A program made the position numbers and the translations under genes. DNA of 64,000 nt, from positions 1-64,000 of the forward strand of contig CALWOX010000008.1 of assembly GCA_944383265.1 (NCBI GenBank). Reading direction: 5' to 3'. Shown here one piece after another: positions 43,961 through 53,198 of the stretch. The first letter of the stretch is position 1. The number at the start of each line of letters is the position of its first letter. Source of the stretch: an uncultured Lachnospiraceae bacterium (GTDB taxonomy: Bacteria; Bacillota; Clostridia; Lachnospirales; Lachnospiraceae). Below the pieces are notes generated by a model that was not told the DNA's origin, searched no databases, and saw only the letters and a program-made list of their open reading frames with translations.

Positions 43961-45038
43961 TTACTTCGTTGTCCTCCTCATGTTCAAATGCCATAAATAC
44001 ATCCTTTTTGCGGGCTTCTACTATTAGCTCCGAAAGAAGTCCTCGCTTTTTTCCGAAGGGGAAATATCCCACGCCCTCTATGAGACTGTCATCATAAACA
44101 AGCTTTTTTTCAAGAATATCCGGCTCGGTCTTTTTGTCTCTTACCCTTACAAGGTCTCTGACCATAGCGTCCGCAGTAGGATAGCCTCCGCTGCCCTGAC
44201 CGTAAAATTTGAGTTCTCCGACAGTTACACCTGTAAGCGAAGCACAGTTAAAGTTCTGTCTGACATTTGCCTCTATGCTGTCCTTTCTTACCACCATGGG
44301 AGCTACTCCTACAGCATATCTGTCTCCGCTTCTCTCAGAGAGCATCATAAAGCGTACAGTCTTTCCTTCTGCCTCAAGCTCCTTAAGCATATCTCTCGTA
44401 AGCTTTTCCATTCCCAATACAGGAAAGTCCTTTTTCACAAAGCCGTTGTATGCAAGTGAACAGGATATAAGAGCCTTATTGTAGGTATCATGTCCTCCTA
44501 TGTCGGCTGTAGGATCGGCCTCGGCATAACCCAGTGACTGTGCCGTCCTTAAGGCGTCCTCAAACTCGATCCCTTCCCTCTCCATCTTGTCTATTATGAA
44601 ATTGCAGGTTCCGTTGAGTATTCCCTTAAGGGATACTATCTCATCAGTCTCCCTTATCTCCTTTATATTTTCTATCCAGGGAATAGTTCCTCCGCTGCTT
44701 GCCTCAAAGAGAAAGGTCGTTCCCATTTTGCCCGCAAGCTTTAAAAGTCCCTCAAAATCAGACGCTATGGCCGCCTTGTTGGCGCTCACCACATGCTTTC
44801 CCGATTCCATTATCATCTTTAAGTAGGAGTCGGCGGGCTCTCTTCCGCTCAAGGCCTCCGCCACACAAACTATCTCCTCATCCTGCAAAATGTCGTCTAT
44901 ACTGTCAGTCACACGAGAGTCTTTCGGGTCCTTATTTCTCCTTAAGATCCTCTTTACCTCTATATTGAGATCTCTCCTTTTAAGAAGCTCATCAAGGCTT
45001 CGGCCTACAGTACCGTATCCGAGCAGAGCAATCTTCAT
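43953..45038 (-). CDS. hom: Homoserine dehydrogenase, short form without ACT domain
   Basis: Reduces aspartate semialdehyde to homoserine. NAD(P) motif GYGTVGRSLDELL near 8-20, then VSANKAAIAS near 95, GILNGTCNFIIDKM near 145 and the catalytic region GYAEADPTADIGGHDTYNKA near 175. At 361 residues it ends soon after the catalytic domain, while the common 420-440-residue enzyme carries a C-terminal ACT domain for threonine inhibition. The last 30 residues do not resemble ACT. The enzyme may therefore escape direct feedback control. It is the first gene of the operon, divergent from thrC. Confidence 0.95.
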   Translation of the reverse strand: MKIALLGYGTVGRSLDELLKRRDLNIEVKRILRRNKDPKDSRVTDSIDDILQDEEIVCVAEALSGREPADSYLKMIMESGKHVVSANKAAIASDFEGLLKLAGKMGTTFLFEASSGGTIPWIENIKEIRETDEIVSLKGILNGTCNFIIDKMEREGIEFEDALRTAQSLGYAEADPTADIGGHDTYNKALISCSLAYNGFVKKDFPVLGMEKLTRDMLKELEAEGKTVRFMMLSERSGDRYAVGVAPMVVRKDSIEANVRQNFNCASLTGVTVGELKFYGQGSGGYPTADAMVRDLVRVRDKKTEPDILEKKLVYDDSLIEGVGYFPFGKKRGLLSELIVEARKKDVFMAFEHEEDNEVNA

Positions 45039-45197
45039 ATTTTCTCCATTCCGACGGATTTTTCAGATGCAAAATCCACCTTCTGATTATATAATATATT
45101 TATGTGTTTTTGAAGGGCGTAAAACTCAGGTTATATTGTCCTTATATAAAAAACACTTGTTTTTGTAACGCAAACATTGTATCATTTTGAGAAGGAA

Positions 45198-45221
45198 ACC
45201 GCAATACTTTATTGTTGCGGT
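45198..45221. promoter_or_regulatory. Hairpin in the hom-thrC divergent region
   Basis: ACCGCAA (45198-45204) and TTGCGGT (45215-45221) pair perfectly, about 30 bases before the thrC start codon. No T-box consensus, leader peptide or T-run is seen, so its role (mRNA structure or operator) is open. Confidence 0.35.
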
Positions 45222-45249
45222 CTGATAAAAAAACAATATGGAGAAGCTT

Positions 45250-46740
45250 ATGATATACCACAGTACAAGAAATAAAGAAGAAAAGGCGAACTCAAAGGAG
45301 GCCATACTCAAGGGTCTGTGCAACGACGGAGGCCTGTTTGTCAGTGACTCCTTAACTGATATAAGAGTCGATATAAATGAAATAATGGAGCTTTCTTACA
45401 AGGATACGGCAAAAAAGATCTTTTCTCTGCTCCTTCCTGACTATTCCGAAGATGAGACAGCTGATGCTGTTGAAAATGCCTACGGAGAAAGCTTTGCGGA
45501 TGAAAGCATAACTCCTCTCACAAAAATCGGAGAGGATCATCTTTTGGAGCTCTATCACGGTCCCACCTGCGCCTTTAAGGATGTTGCCCTTCAGATGCTT
45601 CCTCAGCTTATGTCAAAGGCTCTTAAGGGAAGCGGAAAAAAGATACTGATAGCCACTGCCACCAGCGGCGATACCGGAAAAGCCGCACTTGAGGGCTTCA
45701 AGGATGTTGAAGATATAGGAATAGCTGTTTTTTATCCCCATGGCAAGGTCAGCGATATACAGTATCTTCAGATGGCCACTCAGGAGGGCAAAAATGTGGC
45801 GGTCTGCGCCATAAACGGAAACTTTGACGATGCCCAAAGCGGAGTGAAAAGACTATTTTCCTCCGATGCTTATACCAAGCTTTCAGATTCAGGCATCTTT
45901 CTTTCAAGCGCAAATTCTATAAATATAGGAAGACTCGTTCCCCAGACAGTATATTATTTTGAAAGCTATAAAAAGCTCTGCCGTGAAAATGTCATAAGTC
46001 TCGGCCAAGAGGTGGATTTCTGCGTTCCAACAGGAAACTTCGGAGACGTACTTGCAGGATACTATGCAAAGCTTATGGGCCTTCCTGTTCACAGCCTTAT
46101 TGTGGCGAGCAATGAAAACAATGTCCTTACGGACTTTTTACATACGGGAGTATATGACAGAAACAGAGAATTTCATAAGACCATATCTCCCAGCATGGAC
46201 ATACTGATATCAAGTAATCTGGAGCGCATGCTCTACTATGTATCAGGCGGCGACTGCACTTTAATCTCAGAGCTTATGAACAGTCTCTCCGAGACGGGAA
46301 GATATGAGATATCTCCCGAGCTTCTCTTAAAAATACAGGAAATATTCAAGGCCGGCTGCGCCAATGACCTCGAGACAAAAGAAGCCTTGAAAAATGCTTA
46401 CAGAGAGACCGGAAGACTCATAGATCCTCACACCGCTGTAGGATATAAAGTAATGAAGGAAAACAAAACAGAGGGCATCCCCTGCGTGCTTCTCTCCACC
46501 GCAAGCCCCTACAAATTCTGCAAGGATGTATATGAGGCCATATATGATGACAATGAAAGCGATATGGACGGAAAGGACGGATTTTACTATATGGAAAAGC
46601 TTTCCGAGCGCACAGGCACTATACCTCCCGAGGCTTTAAGGAGCCTTAAGTCCCGCCCTGTAATAAGAAAAGATGTCATAGATATAAAGGACATGGAAGG
46701 ATATATATTGAAGGAAGCCTTTGAAAATATCCGATTTTAA
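45250..46740 (+). CDS. thrC: Threonine synthase
   Basis: PLP enzyme that makes threonine from phosphohomoserine. The ATG at 45250 is chosen since TGGAG lies six bases before it and the protein then starts MIYHSTRN, the usual ThrC beginning; the earlier ATG at 45238 overlaps that site. 496 residues. Motifs: GLCNDGGLFVSD near 23, the PLP Lys in HGPTCAFKDVALQ near 106, ATSGDTGKAALEGF near 138, and GNFGDVLAGYYAKLMGLPV near 265. It is followed by thrB after 30 bases, and faces the hom-lysC-asd operon back to back. Confidence 0.95.
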   Translation: MIYHSTRNKEEKANSKEAILKGLCNDGGLFVSDSLTDIRVDINEIMELSYKDTAKKIFSLLLPDYSEDETADAVENAYGESFADESITPLTKIGEDHLLELYHGPTCAFKDVALQMLPQLMSKALKGSGKKILIATATSGDTGKAALEGFKDVEDIGIAVFYPHGKVSDIQYLQMATQEGKNVAVCAINGNFDDAQSGVKRLFSSDAYTKLSDSGIFLSSANSINIGRLVPQTVYYFESYKKLCRENVISLGQEVDFCVPTGNFGDVLAGYYAKLMGLPVHSLIVASNENNVLTDFLHTGVYDRNREFHKTISPSMDILISSNLERMLYYVSGGDCTLISELMNSLSETGRYEISPELLLKIQEIFKAGCANDLETKEALKNAYRETGRLIDPHTAVGYKVMKENKTEGIPCVLLSTASPYKFCKDVYEAIYDDNESDMDGKDGFYYMEKLSERTGTIPPEALRSLKSRPVIRKDVIDIKDMEGYILKEAFENIRF

Positions 46741-46770
46741 GTACTATTATATCGAAAGGATCCCGCTCAT

Positions 46771-47679
46771 ATGAAAAAGATAAAGATAAGAGTTCCCGCC
46801 ACCAGTGCAAATCTGGGGCCCGGGTATGACTGCATGGGCCTTGCCCTTGGCCTTTATTCCGACTTTACATTTGAAGAAAGTGAAAGCCTCATAATAGAGG
46901 GCTGCCCTGAGGAATTCCGAAATGAGGATAATCTTGTGGTAAAGGCATTTAAAAAGGCCTATGAATATTATAATGAAAGGGCTGTATCAAAAGGCACCTC
47001 ACAGATATCCGCGCCCGCCTTAAAAATAATGACAGAATCTGCTGTCCCTGTGGCAAGGGGCCTCGGTTCATCAGCGACCTGCACTGTGGCGGGAGTACTT
47101 GCAGCCCAAGTCTTTCTTGATGATCCCTTCACCGACCCTGAGCTTCTTATGCTCTGTACAGAGCTTGAGGGGCATCCTGATAATGCCGCGCCCTGTCTTT
47201 TCGGAGGGCTTACGGCATCGTTTATGGAGGATGGCATGCCGCATCTTGCCTCCTTTGACTGCCGCGACGACTGGAAATTTGTAACAGTCATACCTGACTA
47301 TGAAGTAAAGACCTCAGAAGCGAGAAAGGTGGTAAAGCAGGATATAAAACTTTCGGACGGCGTCTATTCCGTGTCTCATGCCCTTTGCATGGTAAAAGCA
47401 CTTGAGACAGGTGACGGCAGCCTTTTGGGCTATGCCTGCAGAGATGTGCTCCACGAGCCCTACAGAAGGAAGCTCATAAAGGATTATGATAAGATAAGGT
47501 CCGTCTCCCTTGATTCAGGCGCTGACGCCTTCTTTATAAGCGGCTCAGGCTCTACTATGATAGCGTTGACAAGAAACGAGGAAGTTGCCGAAAATATTCG
47601 TTCCGCTCTCTGCAATGCGTTTCCGAATTTTGATATCCTTATCCTTGGTGTGTGCAAGGAAGGGGCGGTTGTTGTTTAA
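46771..47679 (+). CDS. thrB: Homoserine kinase
   Basis: GHMP-family kinase, 302 residues, which phosphorylates homoserine for ThrC. The N-terminal GHMP signature ATSANLGPGYDCMGLALGLY is at 10-29, the phosphate loop PVARGLGSSATCTVAG near 92-107 and the C-terminal motif SGSGSTMIAL near 262. AAAGGAT precedes the ATG. It is the second gene of the thrCB operon. Confidence 0.95.
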   Translation: MKKIKIRVPATSANLGPGYDCMGLALGLYSDFTFEESESLIIEGCPEEFRNEDNLVVKAFKKAYEYYNERAVSKGTSQISAPALKIMTESAVPVARGLGSSATCTVAGVLAAQVFLDDPFTDPELLMLCTELEGHPDNAAPCLFGGLTASFMEDGMPHLASFDCRDDWKFVTVIPDYEVKTSEARKVVKQDIKLSDGVYSVSHALCMVKALETGDGSLLGYACRDVLHEPYRRKLIKDYDKIRSVSLDSGADAFFISGSGSTMIALTRNEEVAENIRSALCNAFPNFDILILGVCKEGAVVV

Positions 47680-47776
47680 TATTTTTCATCAAATACTCTA
47701 TGTTATTTAAAATTACGCTTTTCAGTTAATAAAAAAATCATTATACTGTTAATATAAAATATTAAGGAGAACCCCC

Positions 47777-48274
47777 TTGAATAACATAAATTCCGGTATG
47801 CCAAAGGCATTCAATGATTCACTGAATAAGCTCAATGAACTTTCAGACGACCTATATAAATTTGTCATGCTTTACCGAGACTATATGAATGATACCCATG
47901 ATTACGGCTCGGGAGATATGCTCAGCATGGTAGAAATACATACGCTTACAGCCATTGATGATAATCCCGGAATAACGATAAATCAGCTTGCAAAAATGTG
48001 GCACCGCACTAATGGAGCCATATCTCAGACTGCTACTAAGCTTGAGGCAAAGGATTATATTACAAGAAAAAAGATGGATGGAAACGCAAAAAATATCCAT
48101 CTTTTTACTACCCCTAAGGGTAAGGCCTTAAGCGATAAGCATAAAATGTATGACTCAGCAGAGGTAGCTGAAACTGTCAAGGAACTCATGTATAAGCATT
48201 CGTGCAGCGCTGATGAGGTAGATGCTTTCTTTAAAGTCATAAAAGTTTACATTGATCTTCTTGAGGAGGAATAA
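47777..48274 (+). CDS. MarR-family transcriptional regulator
   Basis: A 165-residue winged-helix regulator. The DNA-binding part is near 65-110 (TINQLAKMWHRTNGAISQTA, then a wing KMDGNAKNIHLFTTPKG). It starts with TTG at 47777; AAGGAG is eight bases upstream. It is followed by an M20 amidohydrolase gene with its own strong promoter. The palindrome TTTAGTAGCTAAA lies in that promoter region and again before the facing C-S lyase operon at 53.2 kb, so this protein probably controls both. No copy is seen before its own gene. Confidence 0.9.
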   Translation: MNNINSGMPKAFNDSLNKLNELSDDLYKFVMLYRDYMNDTHDYGSGDMLSMVEIHTLTAIDDNPGITINQLAKMWHRTNGAISQTATKLEAKDYITRKKMDGNAKNIHLFTTPKGKALSDKHKMYDSAEVAETVKELMYKHSCSADEVDAFFKVIKVYIDLLEEE

Positions 48275-48285
48275 AGCTCTTTCAG

Positions 48286-48314
48286 TTGACACATCATTTT
48301 TCAAATCCTATAAT
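48286..48314 (+). promoter_or_regulatory. Consensus promoter of the M20 amidohydrolase gene
   Basis: TTGACA (48286-48291) and TATAAT (48309-48314) with a 17-base spacer, a perfect sigma-A match. The first base of the mRNA should be near 48321, just before the proposed MarR operator. Confidence 0.85.
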
Positions 48315-48327
48315 ATATCTATCCCTT

Positions 48328-48346
48328 TTATTTAGTAGCTAAACTT
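48328..48346. promoter_or_regulatory. Proposed MarR operator, copy 1
   Basis: TTTAGTAGCTAAA at 48331-48343, with left extension TTA and an imperfect right side. It lies a few bases after the predicted transcription start of the amidohydrolase gene, where a bound repressor would block RNA polymerase. The same 13 bases recur at 53183-53195. Confidence 0.7.
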
Positions 48347-48366
48347 TTTTTGAAAGGGGTGAATAT

Positions 48367-49764
48367 ATGGATATCAAAGCTGTTATCCAAGACAAAGAAA
48401 AAGAATTCATCAATGTCGCCATGGACATATGGAACTATGCCGAGACAGGTTATAAAGAATTTAAGTCTGCAAAGAGATTGTGCGACTGCCTTAGGGAGGA
48501 AGGCTTTAATATAAATGACAGTATCCCGGAACTCCCCACCGCTTTTATTGCTGAATACGGAAGCGGAAAGCCTGTTGTGGCCTTTTGGGCGGAGTACGAC
48601 GCTCTCCCCGGACTTTCACAAAAGGTGCTTCCTTTTAAGGAGCCTGTGGCCGAAGGAGCTCCCGGACACGGTTGTGGTCATAACCTTTTAGGCACAGCCT
48701 CCCTTGCAGCTGCTGTAGCTGTAAAAGAACTCATTAAAAAAGGAAAAATCAAGGGAACTGTGCGTCTGTATGGAACTCCCGCTGAGGAGCTTCTGACGGG
48801 AAAGGTAGTCATGGTAAAGCTTGGTCTTTTTGATGATGTGGACGCTGTAATAGGCTGGCATCCTGAACGCATTAACATGGTAATGGAAACACCTACGTCT
48901 GCTGTCTGTCAAGTAAAATTCCACTACAAGGGAAAAACCGCCCATGCTGCTGTAGATCCATGGAATGGGAGAAGTGCTCTTGATGCCGTTGAGCTTTTAA
49001 ATATTTCCGCAAACTACTTGAGGGAGCATGTTCCCCCGGGAACCACGCTCCATTATTCTACCTTGACAGAGCCCTTGGCTCCAAACATAGTTCCCGAAAA
49101 AGCTTCAGCATGGTATTTTGTAAGAGCTCGAAAAAGAGAGACTGCGCAATCAGTCTATGGCAGACTTGTAAGGTGTGCAAAGGCGGCGGCAGAAATGACT
49201 GACACAAAAGTGGAGGTTGAATTCTGCGGTGGTTGTTCAGACTACCTTCCAAACAGAACTATAGAAAAATGTCTTTATGAGGCTATGGTCAGCTGCGAAC
49301 CCATCAGTTACACTGAAGAGGAAATGGATTTCATAAGAGATATCTCAAAGACTCTCCCCGGCTCCCTTGAGGCCTCTCAGGCTCAGGTAAGGACAGATTA
49401 CGGAATTAACGTCAGCGACAAGCTGATATGCGACTTTTTTGCGCCTCTATCGGAGACTAAGAGAAAGACCTGCATCACAGGCTCTATGGACATTGGAGAT
49501 GTAAGCTACATTGTTCCAACTGCACAAATAAATATAGCCTGCTACGGATACGCTATAGCAGGACATAGTTGGCAGGTTGCCGCATATGCTGGACACAGTG
49601 TAGGCATGAAGGGTATGTTAAAGGCAGGCGAGGTAATGGCCAAGGGAGCAAAGCTTCTGTTTGAGGATACCTCTATAATAGACAGGGCAAAGGAAGAGCA
49701 TAAGGAAAGCCTCGGAGGAAAGCCCTATGAGTCTCCCCTTCCGGATGGGTATAAGCCTTTTTAA
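48367..49764 (+). CDS. M20-family amidohydrolase (AbgB-like)
   Basis: A 465-residue metal-dependent hydrolase of the M20D type that removes acyl groups from amino acids or cleaves amide-linked conjugates such as p-aminobenzoyl-glutamate. Metal-site motifs: FWAEYDALPGLS near 73, GAPGHGCGHNLLGTASLAAA near 97-116 and GTPAEELLTGK near 139, with GKTAHAAVDPWNGRSALDAV near 193 and a His-containing C-terminal part IAGHSWQVAAYAGHSVGMKG near 400. It resembles the AbgB subunit more than simple aminoacylases, but no AbgA partner is adjacent. GAAAGGGG precedes the ATG. It is probably co-regulated with the C-S lyase operon opposite. Confidence 0.9.
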   Translation: MDIKAVIQDKEKEFINVAMDIWNYAETGYKEFKSAKRLCDCLREEGFNINDSIPELPTAFIAEYGSGKPVVAFWAEYDALPGLSQKVLPFKEPVAEGAPGHGCGHNLLGTASLAAAVAVKELIKKGKIKGTVRLYGTPAEELLTGKVVMVKLGLFDDVDAVIGWHPERINMVMETPTSAVCQVKFHYKGKTAHAAVDPWNGRSALDAVELLNISANYLREHVPPGTTLHYSTLTEPLAPNIVPEKASAWYFVRARKRETAQSVYGRLVRCAKAAAEMTDTKVEVEFCGGCSDYLPNRTIEKCLYEAMVSCEPISYTEEEMDFIRDISKTLPGSLEASQAQVRTDYGINVSDKLICDFFAPLSETKRKTCITGSMDIGDVSYIVPTAQINIACYGYAIAGHSWQVAAYAGHSVGMKGMLKAGEVMAKGAKLLFEDTSIIDRAKEEHKESLGGKPYESPLPDGYKPF

Positions 49765-49823
49765 GGCTCTTCAAGAAAGAGAAAAAATGGGAACTCTCCC
49801 ATAAAAAATGATATTACAACGAC

Positions 49824-49882
49824 AAAAAACTCTCTCACCCGAAGCATCCAAACAGATGTCTTTCGGAAACGAGAGAGTTTTT
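49824..49882. terminator. Bidirectional terminator between two converging genes
   Basis: AAAAACTCTCTC (49825-49836) and GAGAGAGTTTTT (49871-49882) pair perfectly, with a second inner CCGAA/TTCGG stem. A and T runs at the two ends allow use by both the amidohydrolase gene (plus) and the DUF819 gene (minus). Confidence 0.85.
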
Positions 49883-49930
49883 ATATTTCTGTTTTTGTAT
49901 GAAGTTTTACGGAAATGATCCCTCTTTATA

Positions 49931-51121
49931 TTATTTCACCATCATGTCTATAACATTTCCTACAAAGAGTCCTGTAAAGGTTCCTATAACCGGTCCTATA
50001 GCCGCCATAACGGTTGCTATGGTAATATAAGCCTTATTTCCGTATGCCGTAGCCACAACAGGCGCTGATGAGTTTCCTCCTATGGTCGCTATAGAAGCAC
50101 AGCCCAGTGTCTGAAGATCTACATGCATCAGCTTTGCGGCAATTATCATGAAGACCGCGTGGATTATAAGCGCTGTGGCGCTGGTTGCAAGGAAATATCC
50201 TGCATCCTTGAATACGCCGAGGTCAATTCCGACACAACCGAGAAGAAGCATTACCATCGCCAAGGTTCCGCTTATTGCGGGAAGCGCAGGATTCTGTCCG
50301 AGCTTTGTGTAAGTCCCCACAAAAAGGCTGACAACTGTTACTATAAGATACATTGTTATGCTCTGTGAGAATGTCGGGAATATAGCCTCTACTTTCTCTC
50401 CTATTACAAGAGAAACGAGTTCAAGCATCATTGCTATTCCCAATACTATAAATATATCTCGCGCTCCTGCGTTCCTTCCCGCCTCTGCAGCGGTTTCATT
50501 TATATTTGATGCAGCATCCTCTATGGCTCTGATGTCCGCCTTTGTCCACTTGTTAAACTTGTCCGCAAGAATAGGTACAAGCACTATGAGCATAGTCATC
50601 CAAGGCGTAAATACAACGTAAATGAGAAGCAGAGCGTTAGCAAGACCACCGTCGCTTAGCTCAGCTATGTTTGCAGCTGCATAAAGATTCTCCGGTCCTC
50701 CTATGAAGGATCCTGTAACTGCCGCCATCGTTCCTCCCATCTCGGGAATGTTGAGCTTTGATGCGAAAGCGACTCCCGCTACTATCATACCGAGTATGAT
50801 ACTGATACAAGTGAGTACATATACCGCCAAAAGCTTGGGGCCGAGCTTAAGCATCTTTTTTCCGTCGGACTGTACTACAGCCGTGAAGATAAGGAGCGGA
50901 ACTCCGTAATCTGTCATAGCCTGCTTTGTAGCATTCACCTGGGAGGTCTCATCATAGGACCAAAGGCCGAAATGGCTGCAAAGAATAAATAAAACATAAA
51001 ATACGATAAGCGTAGGTACCACCTTAAACACCTTCGCATTGCCGAACTTCTCTGTAAAAACGTAATACAAAGCCAGCAAAGCGAAAACCGATGCAGCAAA
51101 ACCAAAACCGGTAGTTATCAT
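49931..51121 (-). CDS. DUF819-family membrane protein (YjcL-like), probable transporter
   Basis: A 396-residue membrane protein with about ten to eleven hydrophobic segments. Features of DUF819 (YjcL) are visible: GGTMAAVTGSFIGGPENLYA near 129-148 and the related second-half stretch ASIATIGGNSSAPVVATAYG near 337-356, an inverted-repeat layout typical of secondary transporters. A cytoplasmic loop is near 190-220. It is the last gene of the C-S lyase operon, so it may import the substrate of these enzymes. The family's substrate is not known to me. Confidence 0.85.
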   Translation of the reverse strand: MITTGFGFAASVFALLALYYVFTEKFGNAKVFKVVPTLIVFYVLFILCSHFGLWSYDETSQVNATKQAMTDYGVPLLIFTAVVQSDGKKMLKLGPKLLAVYVLTCISIILGMIVAGVAFASKLNIPEMGGTMAAVTGSFIGGPENLYAAANIAELSDGGLANALLLIYVVFTPWMTMLIVLVPILADKFNKWTKADIRAIEDAASNINETAAEAGRNAGARDIFIVLGIAMMLELVSLVIGEKVEAIFPTFSQSITMYLIVTVVSLFVGTYTKLGQNPALPAISGTLAMVMLLLGCVGIDLGVFKDAGYFLATSATALIIHAVFMIIAAKLMHVDLQTLGCASIATIGGNSSAPVVATAYGNKAYITIATVMAAIGPVIGTFTGLFVGNVIDMMVK

Positions 51122-51139
51122 AATTCCCCCTCCTTATAT

Positions 51140-51967
51140 CTATTTTTCAAAGACCATGAAAATATTCAGCTCGTCAAGCAGATTCACAACTATTGAGTCA
51201 TTTATCTCCTTGTAAGGGTAGCCCGAAGATTTTACGCACTCAAGGCACTTATCCATGTCTTCTGTCTTTAAGATAAGTCCCGCCTTGTTGAGCTTTCCTT
51301 TCACAGTATCAAGGCCGAATCTCTCATTACATTCTTCTGTGTTCATGAAGGTAAGATTCCTTATGCCCTCCTCCTTCTCATAGTCTCCAAGTCCCTCTTG
51401 GAAATCCTCCACTCCATTTTTTACTTTTTCAGAATATTCGGTGCTCTCGGAGAAGAGGATGACCTCCTCTATCCTTAAAGCTCCGTTCTCGTGGCTGTAT
51501 CTGTTGTTCTTGTAGAAAAGATCTCTGGTCTTATGCTCCACAGCGCCTATAAGTACATTTTCAATTATTTCTGTCTCCAAAAGTATGCAGTCGAACCTTG
51601 CCTCGCCTTTTTTCTCTCCATGGTCGGCGTATCTTCCCGCATGGACTATATCACTGCTCTTAAAGCCCTTTTCCAATGAATTTTTGTATGCCTCCTCAAT
51701 GTCTCTGCAGGCAAATTCAAAATATATGAGGCCACCCTCTGTTATGTCATACTCTTTGTAGCCTGAAGGCTTCTCCAGCACGCATTCCATATATCCGTTA
51801 TCCAGAACAAAGTGAGCATTTGCGGGGAGCTTTCCTCTCTCATCAGGGATGAGCCTGTCACAGCCGCCTGCAGCTCTGAATCCCAGCTTAAACAAAGCCC
51901 TGCTTGTATCGGGGTTCTTATTGCTGAAAAGGCCCAGATGATCGATCTTGGAACTGATTTTTATCAT
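51140..51967 (-). CDS. VOC/glyoxalase-like domain protein
   Basis: A 275-residue protein from ATG 51967, which has GGAGG eight bases upstream and overlaps the lyase stop codon as ATGA. It begins KIDHLGLFSNKNPDTSRALF and continues with a strand YMECVLEKPSG and EFACRDIEEAYKNSLEKGF, the order seen in the glyoxalase-like (VOC) fold; a second similar half starts near 150 (IEEVILFSES). Metal ligands cannot be assigned with confidence. Coupled translation with the lyase suggests it acts on a substrate or product of that enzyme. The family assignment is moderate. Confidence 0.6.
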   Translation of the reverse strand: MIKISSKIDHLGLFSNKNPDTSRALFKLGFRAAGGCDRLIPDERGKLPANAHFVLDNGYMECVLEKPSGYKEYDITEGGLIYFEFACRDIEEAYKNSLEKGFKSSDIVHAGRYADHGEKKGEARFDCILLETEIIENVLIGAVEHKTRDLFYKNNRYSHENGALRIEEVILFSESTEYSEKVKNGVEDFQEGLGDYEKEEGIRNLTFMNTEECNERFGLDTVKGKLNKAGLILKTEDMDKCLECVKSSGYPYKEINDSIVVNLLDELNIFMVFEK

Positions 51968-53163
51968 TTGTTTTTCCTCCATTCATCTACTGCTTTCTTT
52001 AACCTTTCAAGTGCTTCCTCAAGAACACTTACATGACAGGCAAGATTCCATCTTTCAAATCCGTCACCCTCAGGTCCGAACATATGGCCCTCGTCAAGAT
52101 ATAGAAGAGCCTTCTCCTTCATGAACTTCTCAAGCTCATCATACTTCATTCCCAAATCCCTGCAATCAAGCCACATAAGGTAGGTTCCTTCCATTGGCAT
52201 AACCTTAATCTCCGGGATATTTTTTTCCAAATAATCAGTCATGAACTTACGATTATTGTCTATTACCTCTATCAGTTCCTCAAGCCACTTCTCTCCATAT
52301 CTGTAGGCTGCCTCACAAGCTCTGTATCCCAAAGGGCTAACTGTATAATGTTCCTGTCCCAGAGCAATCTCATCATAGTAATGTCTTCTCATTTCAGGAT
52401 TCTTAATTATAGTGCTTGAATTCTGCATTCCTGCAAGGTTGAATCCTTTTGATGGAGCTGTAAAAACTATACAGTGATCTTCGATTTCCTCAGAAATCGA
52501 TGCAAGACAAGTATGCTTGTATCCTGGAAGTATCAGGTCGTGATGAGCCTCATCCTCCGCTATGAGAACGTCATTGTCAATACATATACGAGCCAATTTT
52601 ATAAGCTCCTCCTTTGTCCATACCCTTCCTACCGGATTATGGGGATTGCAAAGAAAAAGCATAGTCGTCTTCTCATTCTTTGCCTTTCTTTCTATATCAT
52701 CGTAATCCATCTGATACTTTCCGTCTTTGAAAACGAGGGAGCTTGTGACTATATTTCTGCCGTTATTTCCTACAATGCTATAAAAGGGGTCATAAACAGG
52801 TGATATTATTATCACATTATCTCCGGGCTTGGTGAATGAAGCCAAAGCTACATATAGAGCAGGTAATACCCCGTTCATGTCCACTATCCACTCAGGCTTT
52901 ATCTTCCAGCCGTGTCTCCTTTCCATCCAGTCCACCACAGCTTCGTAGTAAGCGGGATAACCTCCGTAATAAGCTAATACTCCGTTGTCACTGTCAAGGA
53001 AATCCTTTATTGCCTGAATTATTTCCGGAGCATTTTTAAACTCCATATCAGCAGCAGAAAAAGGGGTTATTTCCGGATCCAAGTTCCCATTATGTTCAGC
53101 CATGGCTGTCCACTTAAGCGACCCCGAGCCCTTTCTTGAAGCAATCCTGCCAAAATTATACAT
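51964..53163 (-). CDS. MalY/PatB-type aminotransferase, probable cysteine-S-conjugate beta-lyase
   Basis: PLP enzyme of fold type I, 399 residues. Family motifs: FSAADMEFKNAPEIIQAI near 35-52, GVLPALYVALASFTKPGDNV near 98, CNPHNPVGRVWTKEEL near 171, AEDEAHHDLILPG near 198 and the PLP Lys in FTAPSKGFNLAGMQ near 233. MalY/PatB proteins cleave C-S bonds of cystathionine or other cysteine S-conjugates to give pyruvate, ammonia and a thiol. AAGGAGGG precedes the ATG, directly after the proposed MarR operator. It is the first gene of a three-gene operon. Confidence 0.88.
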   Translation of the reverse strand: MYNFGRIASRKGSGSLKWTAMAEHNGNLDPEITPFSAADMEFKNAPEIIQAIKDFLDSDNGVLAYYGGYPAYYEAVVDWMERRHGWKIKPEWIVDMNGVLPALYVALASFTKPGDNVIIISPVYDPFYSIVGNNGRNIVTSSLVFKDGKYQMDYDDIERKAKNEKTTMLFLCNPHNPVGRVWTKEELIKLARICIDNDVLIAEDEAHHDLILPGYKHTCLASISEEIEDHCIVFTAPSKGFNLAGMQNSSTIIKNPEMRRHYYDEIALGQEHYTVSPLGYRACEAAYRYGEKWLEELIEVIDNNRKFMTDYLEKNIPEIKVMPMEGTYLMWLDCRDLGMKYDELEKFMKEKALLYLDEGHMFGPEGDGFERWNLACHVSVLEEALERLKKAVDEWRKNK

Positions 53164-53179
53164 TTGATTTCCCTCCTTT

Positions 53180-53198
53180 TTATTTAGTAGCTAAATAA
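53180..53198. promoter_or_regulatory. Proposed MarR operator, copy 2
   Basis: TTATTTAG (53180-53187), TAG, CTAAATAA (53191-53198): perfect 8-bp arms. It lies between the -10 box and the ribosome site of the C-S lyase operon. The 13-base core is identical to that before the amidohydrolase gene. Confidence 0.75.

Noticed and set aside
45039-45249. T-box or threonine attenuator in front of hom or thrC
   Set aside because: No T-box consensus, no threonine-rich leader peptide and no hairpin with a T-run were found; only a 7-bp stem.
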